Shown here in pieces: positions 27,109 through 35,598 of a stretch of DNA of 64,000 nucleotides. Both the position numbers and the translations under genes were made by a program. The DNA is taken from positions 54,655-118,654 of the forward strand of contig NZ_JAFKJN010000024.1 of NCBI RefSeq assembly GCF_017305915.1. Reading direction: 5' to 3'. How positions within the stretch are numbered: the stretch's first letter is position 1; every line of letters begins with the position of its first letter. This DNA comes from Reyranella sp. (GTDB taxonomy: Bacteria; Pseudomonadota; Alphaproteobacteria; Reyranellales; Reyranellaceae). The notes under the pieces were generated by a model. That model was not told the DNA's origin, ran no database searches, and saw only the letters and a list, made by a program, of their open reading frames with translations.

Positions 27109-27402
27109 CTAACGCCGGGCGGCGAGCTTCAGGATCGTGTCGGCCAGCTCGTCGACGGTCTGGATCTCGGCGACGACGTTCATCGGGATCGACACGTCGA
27201 AGCGATCCTCGAGCTCCATGACCATGTCCATGACCGCGAGCGAGTCGATGGCGAGGTCCTTGGAGATGGCGGTCTCGCCACGGATGACCTGGGTGTCACT
27301 GGTGCGGAACGGAGCGAGCTGGGTGCAAATCTCTGCCATCACCTCGCCACGCACAGGCACGCGGCGGAGCAGGACAGACGTGCCGTCGTTTTCGACGATC
27401 AT
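27109..27402 (-). CDS. Acyl carrier protein for sphingolipid synthesis
   Basis: A 97-residue carrier protein with the phosphopantetheine serine Ser54 in KDLAIDSLAVMDMVMELEDRFDVSIP. It should carry the acyl chain loaded by the acyl-AMP ligase and offered to serine palmitoyltransferase six bases downstream. Two starts are possible: the ATG at 27402 (used here) and the ATG at 27339, which gives 76 residues and has GCGAGG very close upstream. The frame runs further upstream without coding character. Confidence 0.85.
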   Translation of the reverse strand: MIVENDGTSVLLRRVPVRGEVMAEICTQLAPFRTSDTQVIRGETAISKDLAIDSLAVMDMVMELEDRFDVSIPMNVVAEIQTVDELADTILKLAARR

Positions 27403-27689
27403 GTTTTCGGCAGTACGCAAAGTGGATATCTCCCGGGGAGCTGAGACGCGCCTTATGTGGCGGATGCCCGAATCCTTGTGAAATAACAATTTGTTACGCC
27501 GTATTTCAGGGTCTTTCGCGCGTCCCAAATGCGGCGCCGTTGTCCGGCGCGAAGCCGGCCGAACGCCGGACACATCCGATGCCGATTCCATAAGGGTTTT
27601 GGCCGAGAATCCGGAATCCGGCGCCACCCCCTCGGCCGGACGCTTCCGGACGCGCCGGACGGGCGGACGCGAGACTGCAAATTTCTAGC
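27403..27689 (-). promoter_or_regulatory. Promoter-bearing gap before the acyl carrier protein gene
   Basis: About 290 bases between the ceramide reductase-like gene and ACP, the only sizeable gap in the sphingolipid block. It includes an AT-rich island near 27478-27505 (AATAACAATTTGTTACG) that is unlike its surroundings and could be a promoter for ACP-spt-phosphoesterase-bcerS-MFS. Next to it lie several CCGGA-containing short repeats (27545-27670). No gene was seen. Confidence 0.45.
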
Positions 27690-28592
27690 CTAGAGCCAAC
27701 CATGGCGGCGGTACCACAAGATCGTGTGTCTAAATCCCTCCTGAAGACCATAGCGCACCGGGTCGCCGGGCAGCCGGGGCTCGTGCACAGTCCAGTCAGG
27801 ATGAAATAATTCCCGGACCTTTTCTGAGGTCAAAATCTGGGGACCGGGCCGCAGGCTGTTCAGGAAAGCGACGCCGCTCATCAGCCCCTGCCCGACCCGG
27901 ATCGTCCGAACCGGCCGGCCGAAGGCCTCGCCCGCTGCCGCCGCCATGTCGGCATGGCCGTAAGCGCCGAGATGGCCATCGTCTATTTCGTACATCCCGG
28001 AAGGCACGGGCCGGTCGAGGGCAAGGGCCAACCCCTCGGCCAAGTCCTCGACATGGATCAGGGACAGTCGGGCCCCCGGCCGGTCGGGCTGCAAAGCGAA
28101 ACCGTTCTTGGCCATCTTGAAGTAGGCCAGGGTTTCGCGATCTCCCGGACCGTAGACCGCCGGGGCCCGGACGGCGAGCCAGCGACCGGAGCGGCGGGCC
28201 ACCTCCTCCTCCGCCGCTCGCTTGCTCGCCGCATATGACGAGAGCTGCGGCTCCCGCGCCGCCAGGGAAGACAGAAGGAGGAACGGCATATCCGGCGCCA
28301 GCGCCGACAGCCGGGCGGTGCCGTCGCGGTTGACCCTGTCGAAGTCGATCGGGCGGCGCGCCTTGATCAGGCCAGCAGCATGGACCACCGCGTCGGCGCC
28401 GGTGACCAGCGCCTCGAGGCTCGCCTCGTCCGACAGGTCGCCCCAGACGATCTCGGCCTCGACGCCTGCGAGCGACGGCAAGGGCGTCCAACGGCGGATG
28501 AGCAGGCGCAGTTTCCAGCCGTGGCGGGCGAGCGCGGCGACGAGATGCGGACCGACAAAGCCCGTCGCCCCGGTAACCGCGACCTTCGGCAC
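27690..28592 (-). CDS. cerR: NAD-dependent epimerase family protein, ceramide reductase-like
   Basis: A 300-residue extended SDR. It starts at a GTG one base after the acyl-AMP ligase stop (TGAcGTG), so it is coupled to that gene. TGATGFVGPHLV is the NAD(P) loop, VVHAAGLIKARRP follows, and the catalytic SSYAASKRAAE holds Tyr and Lys. In Caulobacter a similar protein in the sphingolipid cluster (CerR) reduces the 3-keto group after N-acylation. The family is broad, and the call rests on context. Confidence 0.8.
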   Translation of the reverse strand: MPKVAVTGATGFVGPHLVAALARHGWKLRLLIRRWTPLPSLAGVEAEIVWGDLSDEASLEALVTGADAVVHAAGLIKARRPIDFDRVNRDGTARLSALAPDMPFLLLSSLAAREPQLSSYAASKRAAEEEVARRSGRWLAVRAPAVYGPGDRETLAYFKMAKNGFALQPDRPGARLSLIHVEDLAEGLALALDRPVPSGMYEIDDGHLGAYGHADMAAAAGEAFGRPVRTIRVGQGLMSGVAFLNSLRPGPQILTSEKVRELFHPDWTVHEPRLPGDPVRYGLQEGFRHTILWYRRHGWL

Positions 28593-28593
28593 G

Positions 28594-30330
28594 TCAGGCC
28601 GCGGCAGGCTTGGGCGCGTAGCGGCCGGCGAGGTAGTTGGCCTTGGTGCGGCTGCGCGACAGCTTGCCCGACGAGGTCGTGGGCAGCCCCATGGTCGGCG
28701 GCACCAGCACGACGTCGCAATCGACCGCGACCGCCTCGCGCACGGCGCCTGCCACGTCGCGTGCCAGCGCCGCTTTCGCCTCGTCGCCCGCCACGCGGGC
28801 CAGCACCGCGACCACCACGCGCTCGCCGTCGGCGGTATCGATCGAGAAGGCCGCCGCATCGCCGCTCTTCACCACCTTCTGGGCCTCGATCGCCCATTCG
28901 ATGTCCTGCGGCCAGACATTGCGGCCGTTGACGATGATCAGGTCCTTGGCCCGGCCGGTGACCACGATCTCGCCGTTCAGCGTGTAGCCGAGGTCGCCGG
29001 TGTCGAGCCAACCATCCGACAGCACCTCACGGCTGGCTTCGGGCTCCTGGAAGTAGCCCGGCATGATGCTCGGGCCCTTCACGAAGATGCGGCCGACCGC
29101 GCGATCGCCCAGCACACGGCCTTCGTCGCGCACCTCGAGCCGATGGCCCGGCAACACCCCGCCGCAGACCACGAAGCGGCGGGCGCGATGGCTGTCGCTG
29201 GGGTTCGCTGCCGGTTCGGCGCGCTGCGCCTCGGCGAGTGCCGTGCGGTCGACGGTGTCGGTGCGCATGCCACTGCCGCCCGGGCAGAAGGTGATGGCGA
29301 GGCAGACCTCGGCCATGCCGTAGCTCGGGATGAAGGCCGAGGGCCTGAAGCCTTTGGACTCGAAGGTCTGCGCGAAGCGGTCGAGCACGTCGGCGCGCAC
29401 CATGTCGCCGCCGATGCCGGCATGGCGCCACGACGACAGGTCGAGATCGGCCGGCACCTGCATCGCGCCGCGGCGCACCGCGAGATCGTAGCCGAAGCTC
29501 GGGCTGTAGGAGATGGTGCCGCGGTTCTTCGAGATCAGGTTCAGCCACTGCATCGGCCGGCGCGCGAAGTCGCGCGGCGTCAGGTAGTCGATCGAGAGCT
29601 GGGCGGAGAGCGGCGAGAACAGGAATCCGATCAGACCCATGTCGTGATAGAGCGGCAGCCAGCTCGTGGCCCGGTCGCCTTCGACGACATCGAGGCCGCC
29701 CGGCCCGGTGATGCCCTGCAGGTTGGCCATCAGCGCCGCCTGGGTGATCTGCACGCCGTGCGGCTGGCGCGTGCTGCCCGACGAAAACTGGATGTAGCAG
29801 GTGTCGTCCGCGCCGAGCGGCCGCAGATCGACCGGCTTCTCCGGCAGCGACTCGATGGCGCCCATGCCGCCCTGGAGACGAACCGCCGGAAATTCCTTCG
29901 CGGCATCGGCAAGAAAGCCGGCCAGCTCGTCCAGGCCGACCGCAGCCACCGCGCCCGACGCGGCGAACTGACGGCGCAGCTGCTCGAGATAAGCCTCCTT
30001 GCCGCCGATCCCGACCGGGATCGACACCGGCACCGGCAGCAGGCCGGCATACTGGGCGCCGAAGAAGGCGTCGAAGAAGCCCACCCAGGTGTCGGCCGTG
30101 ATCAGCAGCCGGTCGCCCATGGCAAAGCCTGCGCCGATCAGCTTGCGCGCGACGACATGGGCCCGCTCGCGGATCTCCCGCCAGGGCAGGGCCGAAAGCG
30201 GCTCGCCGCGTGCACTATAGAAGGTGACGCCGGTGTCTCCGCGGGCCGCGTAATCCAGCATTTCCGGCACCGACCGGAAGGCCGCGCGGCGCAAGGCAAG
30301 CGTGGGATTGGCTGTAGGAAGCGGGGTCAT
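28594..30330 (-). CDS. Fatty acyl-AMP ligase / acyl-ACP synthetase
   Basis: A 578-residue adenylating enzyme of the FAAL type. The ATP motif is YIQFSSGSTRQPHGV, then SWLPLYHDMGLIGF, SYGMAEVCLAITF, DGWLDTGDLGY and GRAKDLIIVNGRNVWPQDIEW; the family's PTTSSGKLSRSRTK motif carries the C-terminal lysine. FAALs activate a fatty acid as acyl-AMP and load it on a carrier protein rather than CoA. As first gene of the sphingolipid block it should charge the ACP encoded downstream. No polyketide synthase domain is attached. Confidence 0.9.
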   Translation of the reverse strand: MTPLPTANPTLALRRAAFRSVPEMLDYAARGDTGVTFYSARGEPLSALPWREIRERAHVVARKLIGAGFAMGDRLLITADTWVGFFDAFFGAQYAGLLPVPVSIPVGIGGKEAYLEQLRRQFAASGAVAAVGLDELAGFLADAAKEFPAVRLQGGMGAIESLPEKPVDLRPLGADDTCYIQFSSGSTRQPHGVQITQAALMANLQGITGPGGLDVVEGDRATSWLPLYHDMGLIGFLFSPLSAQLSIDYLTPRDFARRPMQWLNLISKNRGTISYSPSFGYDLAVRRGAMQVPADLDLSSWRHAGIGGDMVRADVLDRFAQTFESKGFRPSAFIPSYGMAEVCLAITFCPGGSGMRTDTVDRTALAEAQRAEPAANPSDSHRARRFVVCGGVLPGHRLEVRDEGRVLGDRAVGRIFVKGPSIMPGYFQEPEASREVLSDGWLDTGDLGYTLNGEIVVTGRAKDLIIVNGRNVWPQDIEWAIEAQKVVKSGDAAAFSIDTADGERVVVAVLARVAGDEAKAALARDVAGAVREAVAVDCDVVLVPPTMGLPTTSSGKLSRSRTKANYLAGRYAPKPAAA

Positions 30331-30423
30331 GACATTTTGCCGAGGGGAAGCGGGTCTCTAGCAGAGGGGATTTCGCCCCTCAAGTTGCGTTGACACCCCC
30401 CTCCCCCTCGACGGATAGTGCCC

Positions 30424-30448
30424 AGCCCCCGCAAAAGCGGGGCTTTTT
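30424..30448 (+). terminator. Intrinsic terminator-like hairpin in the argD leader
   Basis: CCCCGC and GCGGGG (30427-30432 and 30437-30442) pair around an AAAA loop and are followed by CTTTTTCC on the plus strand, which is a terminator pattern. It ends about 20 bases before the argD start and there is no plus-strand gene upstream, so it lies in the argD 5' leader and could act as an attenuator. Confidence 0.7.
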
Positions 30449-30467
30449 CCTTTGGAGGAGGTCTATC

Positions 30468-31679
30468 GTGATAACGGCTGTTATGCCGACGTACGGTCGC
30501 AAGGACGTCGTGTTCGAACGCGGAGAGGGCAACTATCTCTACGCGACGGACGGCCGACGTTACTTGGACTTTACCTCGGGCATCGCCGTGAACGCGCTGG
30601 GCCACTGCCATCCCGCCCTGGTCAAGGCGCTGACCGAGCAGGGCAAGAAGCTGTGGCACACCTCCAACCTGTTCCGCATCGGCAACGGCGAGAAGCTGGC
30701 CAAGCGGCTGACCGAGGTGTCGTTCGCCGAGACGATGTTCTTCTGCAACTCGGGTGCGGAAGCGATCGAGGGCGGCATCAAGCTGATCCGCAAGTATCAG
30801 TTCATGAACGGCCAGCCCAAGCGCTACAAGATCATCTGCTTCCAGGCGGCGTTCCACGGCCGCCTGCTGAACGCGCTCGCCGCCACCGGCAACGAGAAGT
30901 ACCTCGAGGGCTTCGGCCCGCCCGCGCCCGGCTACAAGCACGCGCCGCTCAACAACACCAACGTCGTGCGCGACATGATCGACGACGAGACCGCCGGCAT
31001 CCTGGTCGAGCCGATCCAGGGCGAAGGCGGCATCCGCACCACGACCACGCAGTTCCTCAAGGACCTGCGCGCGATCTGCGACGAGTTCGGTCTGCTGCTG
31101 TTCTACGACGAGATCCACACGGGTTTCGGCCGGACCGGCAAGATGTGGGGCTACGACTGGTCGGGCGTGAAGCCCGATGTCGCGGCGATCGCCAAAGGCA
31201 TGGGCGGCGGCTTCCCGATCGGCGCCTTCATGGCGACCGAGAAGGCGGCGGTCGGCATGGTGCCGGGCACGCACGGCTCGACCTATGGCGGCAATCCGCT
31301 GGCCACGGGCGTCGCCAACGCCGTGCTCGACGAGCTGCTGAAGCCCGGCTTCATCGATTCGGTGCGCGAGAAGGGCGAGTACCTGAAAGGGCAGCTCGAG
31401 GGCCTCGTGAAGAAGCACCCGTCGGTCTACGTCGAGCAGCGCGGCATGGGCTTCCTGCAAGGCGTCCAGTGCTCTGCGAAGGTCCCGGCCGGCGACATGG
31501 TGAACAAGCTCCAGTCGCTCGGCCTCCTGGTCCCGCCCGCCGGCGAGAACGTGATCCGCGTCTTCCCGGCGCTGATCGCGGACAAGGCGGCGCTCGATGA
31601 GGGTATCGAGATCCTGAGCAAGGCTGCGGAGTCCTTCGAGGCGGCGGCCCCCCAAGGTGCGAACCGGGCTGCCGAGTAG
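30468..31679 (+). CDS. argD: Acetylornithine aminotransferase
   Basis: A 403-residue class III PLP aminotransferase. I chose the GTG at 30468 because GGAGGAGG sits six bases upstream; an ATG five codons later is the alternative. DFTSGIAVNALGHCHPALV, FFCNSGAEAIEGGIKLIRKY, LVEPIQGEGGI, FYDEIHTGFGRTG and the AIAKGMGGGFPIGAF lysine are visible. It converts N-acetylglutamate semialdehyde to N-acetylornithine and may also serve as succinyl-diaminopimelate aminotransferase. It is the first gene of argD-argF-hslO. Confidence 0.95.
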   Translation: MITAVMPTYGRKDVVFERGEGNYLYATDGRRYLDFTSGIAVNALGHCHPALVKALTEQGKKLWHTSNLFRIGNGEKLAKRLTEVSFAETMFFCNSGAEAIEGGIKLIRKYQFMNGQPKRYKIICFQAAFHGRLLNALAATGNEKYLEGFGPPAPGYKHAPLNNTNVVRDMIDDETAGILVEPIQGEGGIRTTTTQFLKDLRAICDEFGLLLFYDEIHTGFGRTGKMWGYDWSGVKPDVAAIAKGMGGGFPIGAFMATEKAAVGMVPGTHGSTYGGNPLATGVANAVLDELLKPGFIDSVREKGEYLKGQLEGLVKKHPSVYVEQRGMGFLQGVQCSAKVPAGDMVNKLQSLGLLVPPAGENVIRVFPALIADKAALDEGIEILSKAAESFEAAAPQGANRAAE

Positions 31680-31685
31680 GCGGCC

Positions 31686-32612
31686 ATGGCAACCCCCAAG
31701 CACTTCCTCGACCTCGACCAGGTCGATCCCAAGACGCTTCGCCAGATTCTCGATCGCGGCAAGGCGATGAAGAAGCAGCGCGCCAACGGCGGCCATGACA
31801 AGCCGTTGGGCGGCAAGACGCTCGCGATGATCTTCGAGAAGCCCTCGACCCGCACCCGCGTGTCGTTCGAAGTCGGCATGCGCGAGCTCGGCGGCCAGAC
31901 GATCATGCTCGGCCGCACCGACACCCAGCTCGGCCGCGGCGAAACGATCGCCGACACCGCGAAGGTCCTCAGCCGTTATGTCGACATCATCATGATGCGC
32001 ACGACGGTCGAGGAGAAACTGCTCGAGATGGCGAAGTACGCAACCGTACCGGTGATCAACGGCCTGACCGACAAGACCCATCCCTGCCAGCTCATGGCGG
32101 ACGTGATGACCTACGAGGAGCATCGCGGTCCCATCCAGGGCAAGGCGGTGGCCTGGTCGGGCGACGGCAACAACATGGCGACCTCGTGGATCCATGCCGC
32201 CGTCCAGTTCGACTTCGAGCTGCGCATTGCCTGTCCGACCGAGCTCACGCCGCCCAAGGACGTGGTGCAGTGGGCGGAGAAGTCGAAGGGCCGCATCAGC
32301 ATCGGCCACGATCCCGAAGCGATGGTGAAGGGCGCGGACTGCGTCGTCACCGACACCTGGGTGTCGATGGGCGACGAGGATCCGCAGAGCCCGAGCGCGG
32401 CGCGACGACACAACCTGCTGCGCGGCTACCAGGTCGACAAGCGGCTGATGGAGACGGCGAAGAAAGACGCCATCTTCATGCACTGCCTGCCGGCCCATCG
32501 CGGCGAGGAAGTCACCGCCGACGTGATCGACGGGCCGCAGTCCGTCGTGTTCGACGAGGCCGAGAACCGCCTGCACGCGCAGAAGAGCATCCTCGCCTGG
32601 TGCCTCTCCTGA
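31686..32612 (+). CDS. argF: Ornithine carbamoyltransferase
   Basis: A 308-residue transcarbamoylase. The carbamoyl-phosphate motif is STRTRVSFE, with GRTDTQLGRGE, the HPCQ motif in TDKTHPCQLMAD, the ornithine-loop region DTWVSMGDED and FMHCLPAHRGEEV. It makes citrulline from ornithine in the cytoplasm. The start lies six bases after argD, indicating one transcript. Length and motifs are fully standard. Confidence 0.96.
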   Translation: MATPKHFLDLDQVDPKTLRQILDRGKAMKKQRANGGHDKPLGGKTLAMIFEKPSTRTRVSFEVGMRELGGQTIMLGRTDTQLGRGETIADTAKVLSRYVDIIMMRTTVEEKLLEMAKYATVPVINGLTDKTHPCQLMADVMTYEEHRGPIQGKAVAWSGDGNNMATSWIHAAVQFDFELRIACPTELTPPKDVVQWAEKSKGRISIGHDPEAMVKGADCVVTDTWVSMGDEDPQSPSAARRHNLLRGYQVDKRLMETAKKDAIFMHCLPAHRGEEVTADVIDGPQSVVFDEAENRLHAQKSILAWCLS

Positions 32613-32623
32613 CACCCAGATTC

Positions 32624-32648
32624 CCCTCCCCCGTCTGACGGGGGAGGG
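32624..32648. repeat. Perfect GC-rich palindrome between argF and hslO
   Basis: Arms of 12 bases flank a single T at 32636. The 23-base core is identical to the palindrome at 13548-13572. A looser relative with GGTATGAC at its centre follows around 32721-32748. Together they form a small REP-like family in intergenic regions. Confidence 0.75.
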
Positions 32649-32748
32649 CTAGGGTGGGGGAAAGACACAGTATGATCCCCCCCTTTTCGTCATCGATCTC
32701 GCTGCCGTCCCCCTCCCCGACCCTCCCCGGTATGACGGGGGCGGGAGG

Positions 32749-33684
32749 ATGAGCGCTGACGCGGCCCTCCCCTTCCAGCTCGATGCGCTGGGCGTTCGCG
32801 GCCGCCTGGTGCGGCTGGGGCCGGCGCTCGACGCCATCATCGAACGCCACGGCTATCCCCTGGCCGTGGCGCGGCCTCTGGCCGAGGCGATGGTGCTGTG
32901 CGCCACGCTGGCGACGTCGCTCAAGTACGACGGCATCTTCACCCTGCAGATCGCAGGCGACGGGCCGATCCGTCTGCTGGTCACCGACCTCACGACCGAC
33001 GGCGCGCTGCGCGGCTACGCCCAGTTCGACAGCTGGAAGCTCGCGGTGGCGCTCGGCGTCGGCAACAGCGAGGCGCCCGAGGGCTATGTGCCCAAGCTGT
33101 TCGGCCGCGGCCGGCTCTCCTTCACCGTCGACCAGGGCCAGCACACCCAGCGTTACCAGGGCGTGGTGCCGCTCGAGGGTGCGACGCTGGCCGACTGCGC
33201 CCACACCTATTTCCGCCAGTCCGAGCAGCTCCCGACCGGCATCAAGATCTCGGCCCGGCGCGCGATCGTCGACGGCACGCCGCATTGGCGCGCCGCCGCG
33301 CTGATGGTGCAGCAGATGCCGCAGTACGAGGCCGGCCGCATCCATGTCGACCGCGAGCAGCGCGAGGACGACTGGCGGCGCGCGGTCATCCTGATGGCCT
33401 CGGCCACCGACGCCGAGATGCTCGATCCCGCACTGCCGGCCGAGACCCTGCTCTTCCGGCTGTTCCATCAGGAGCAGCCGCGACAGTTCGCCAGGCGCCC
33501 GTTCGTCGCGCGCTGCCGCTGCAGCCGCGAGCGCATCGACCGCGTGCTGCGCTCGATCAAGCGCGAGGAGCTCGACGACCTCAGGGATTCCAAAGGTAAC
33601 GTCTCGGTGAAGTGCGAGTTCTGCTCCACCGAATACGCCTACGACGATCGCGACCTCGACCGGATCTACGCCTCGGCCGCGTAG
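32749..33684 (+). CDS. hslO: Hsp33 redox-activated chaperone
   Basis: A 311-residue Hsp33. The N-terminal substrate-binding region (LAEAMVLCATLATSLKYDGIFTLQIAGDGPI) is typical. The C-terminal zinc/redox switch has both cysteine pairs: CRC in VARCRCSRERI and CEFC in VKCEFCSTEY. Under oxidative stress the cysteines form disulfides, zinc leaves and the chaperone is activated. Placement after argD-argF is a conserved order in many alphaproteobacteria. Confidence 0.95.
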   Translation: MSADAALPFQLDALGVRGRLVRLGPALDAIIERHGYPLAVARPLAEAMVLCATLATSLKYDGIFTLQIAGDGPIRLLVTDLTTDGALRGYAQFDSWKLAVALGVGNSEAPEGYVPKLFGRGRLSFTVDQGQHTQRYQGVVPLEGATLADCAHTYFRQSEQLPTGIKISARRAIVDGTPHWRAAALMVQQMPQYEAGRIHVDREQREDDWRRAVILMASATDAEMLDPALPAETLLFRLFHQEQPRQFARRPFVARCRCSRERIDRVLRSIKREELDDLRDSKGNVSVKCEFCSTEYAYDDRDLDRIYASAA

Positions 33685-33725
33685 TTCGCTGGGAGCGCGG
33701 CGCTCCGTGCCGCTCATGAGCGCGA

Positions 33726-33852
33726 CTAGAGCGATTTCCGGGCAGATGGAACCGCTCGTGGTTCCATCTGCCCGGAAATGCGCGCACGGGCGTTGTTGTT
33801 GCAGCAGGCATATTCCGTTCGGCTGATTCCAGCCGAACGGAATATGCTCTAG
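33726..33852. repeat. 127-bp double-hairpin repeat, copy 1
   Basis: The element is bounded by CTAGAGC and GCTCTAG. Inside are two perfect hairpins: one with 20-base arms and a six-base loop (about 33734-33779), and one with 17-base arms and a GATTCC loop (about 33808-33847), separated by about 28 bases rich in GTTGTTGTTG. Copy 2 at 35472-35598 differs at one base only (T at 33759 versus C at 35505). No coding capacity; it resembles a MITE or bacterial interspersed mosaic element. Confidence 0.95.
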
Positions 33853-33937
33853 GCGCGGAGGCTACTCCGCGCCTGTCGCGCGCTCCCCGCTATGACGACC
33901 GGCGCATTGTGGCATAGGGTGTGCACGGGAGGAGTCC

Positions 33938-35452
33938 ATGCACACGTCGTTTCGTTCCACCGCCCTGGCGCTGGCACTGGCGCTGTTCGCCCTGCCCGCC
34001 TGGGCACAGTCGCCCCTGCGGATCGGCATCGGCGACGATCCGGACGCGCTCGATCCGTCGACGTCGCGTACCTACACCGCGCGCATCGTTTTCGCCTCGC
34101 TGTGCGACAAGCTGTTCGACATCGACGCCAAGCTGAACATCGTCCCGCAGCTCGGCCTCAGCCACGAGACCTCGGCCGATGGCAAGGCGCTGACCATCAG
34201 GCTCAGGCCGGGCGTCGTCTTCCACGACGGCGAGCCGTTCGACGCCAAGGCCGCCAAGTACAGCCTCGACCGCCACCTCACCATGAAGGGCTCGTTCCGC
34301 AAGCCCGAGCTGGCGCTGGTCGACAATGTCGAGGTGGTCGATCCGATGACCATCCGGCTCAACCTCAAGAAGCCGTTCTCGCCCTTGCTGGCGCAGCTCA
34401 CCGACCGCGCCGGCATGATGGTGTCGCCGAAGGCGGCCGAAGCCTCGGGCGACAAGTTCGCGCTGAAGCCGGTCTGTGCCGGCCCCTACAAGTTCGTCGA
34501 GCGCGTCCAGCAGGACCGCATCGTCGTCGAGAAGTTCGACCGGTACTGGAACAAGGACCAGGTCTTCATCGACAAGATCACCTATTTGCCGATCGTCGAC
34601 GCCACGGTGCGGCTCGCCAACCTGCGCTCGGGCTCGCTCGATATGATCGAGCGCGTGCTGGCGACCGACATCAAGACGGTGCGCGACAATCCGAAGCTGC
34701 GCCTCAGCAAGGCGGTGTCGATCGGCTGGTTCGCGCTGCTGGTCAACGTTGCCAACGGCCCGGCCTCGGACAACCCGCTGGGCAAGGATCCGCGGGTGCG
34801 ACAGGCGTTCGATCTCAGCATCGACCGCGAGACGCTGAACCAGGTGGTGTTCAACGGCGAGTTCGTGCCGGGCAACCAGTGGGTCAACCCGCAGCATCCC
34901 TACTATCAGCAGAAATTCCCGGTGCCGAGGCGCGACCTCGCCAAGGCCAAGGCGCTGATGAAGGAGGCCGGCATCACGGGCCGCGTGCCGATCGACTTCA
35001 TGGTCAGCAACACGCCCGAGGTGCGGGCCGTCGCCGAGGTGGTGCAGGCGATGGCCGCCGAGGCCGGCTTCGACCTCAAGATCCGCGTCACCGAGGTCGC
35101 CACTGCGCTGAAGGAAGGCGAGGACGGCAAGTTCCAGCTCTACCAGAACACCTGGAGCGGCCGCATCGATCCCGACGGCAACTCGATCATCTACCAGGCC
35201 TGCGGCGCGCCGCAGAACATGGGGCACTACTGCGACAAGGAGGTCGACGCGCTGCACGAGCAGGCGCGCGCGACCAGCGATCCGGCCGAGCGCAAGAAGA
35301 TCTACGAGAAGCTGACGGAGAAGTTTCTGGCCAACGGCTGGATGTTCTACCTCTACCACCCGCAATACCTGATCGCGCACACCGAGCGACTGGAGGGCTT
35401 CGTGCCCGTCCCGGACGGCATCATGCGCGTGGTCGGCGTCAAGCTGAAGTAG
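33938..35452 (+). CDS. Orphan peptide-type ABC transporter substrate-binding protein
   Basis: A 504-residue family 5 extracellular solute-binding protein. A signal peptide (STALALALALFALPAWAQ) is followed by PLRIGIGDDPDALDPSTSRTY. LRPGVVFHDGEPFDAKAAKYSLDRHL is the classic segment of this family, and CAGPYKFVERVQQDRIVVEKFDRYW follows. It would bind oligopeptides or related ligands in the periplasm. No permease or ATPase genes are adjacent. The gene is bracketed by two near-identical 127-bp repeats, as if moved as a unit. GGGAGGAG precedes the ATG. Confidence 0.92.
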   Translation: MHTSFRSTALALALALFALPAWAQSPLRIGIGDDPDALDPSTSRTYTARIVFASLCDKLFDIDAKLNIVPQLGLSHETSADGKALTIRLRPGVVFHDGEPFDAKAAKYSLDRHLTMKGSFRKPELALVDNVEVVDPMTIRLNLKKPFSPLLAQLTDRAGMMVSPKAAEASGDKFALKPVCAGPYKFVERVQQDRIVVEKFDRYWNKDQVFIDKITYLPIVDATVRLANLRSGSLDMIERVLATDIKTVRDNPKLRLSKAVSIGWFALLVNVANGPASDNPLGKDPRVRQAFDLSIDRETLNQVVFNGEFVPGNQWVNPQHPYYQQKFPVPRRDLAKAKALMKEAGITGRVPIDFMVSNTPEVRAVAEVVQAMAAEAGFDLKIRVTEVATALKEGEDGKFQLYQNTWSGRIDPDGNSIIYQACGAPQNMGHYCDKEVDALHEQARATSDPAERKKIYEKLTEKFLANGWMFYLYHPQYLIAHTERLEGFVPVPDGIMRVVGVKLK

Positions 35453-35471
35453 CGAGCGGCGAGCTCGCGAG

Positions 35472-35598
35472 CTAGAGCGATTTCCGGGCAGATGGAACCG
35501 CTCGCGGTTCCATCTGCCCGGAAATGCGCGCACGGGCGTTGTTGTTGCAGCAGGCATATTCCGTTCGGCTGATTCCAGCCGAACGGAATATGCTCTAG
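35472..35598. repeat. 127-bp double-hairpin repeat, copy 2
   Basis: Same structure and orientation as copy 1 at 33726-33852, with 126 of 127 bases identical. The single change is in the loop of the first hairpin, so no stem is disturbed. Its right-hand terminal GCTCTAG contains the stop codon of the minus-strand dehydratase gene, suggesting it arrived inside the 3' end of that gene. Confidence 0.95.

Noticed and set aside
28594..30330. Polyketide or siderophore assembly line based on the acyl-AMP ligase
   Set aside because: No ketosynthase or condensation domains occur nearby, and the neighbours are ceramide genes.
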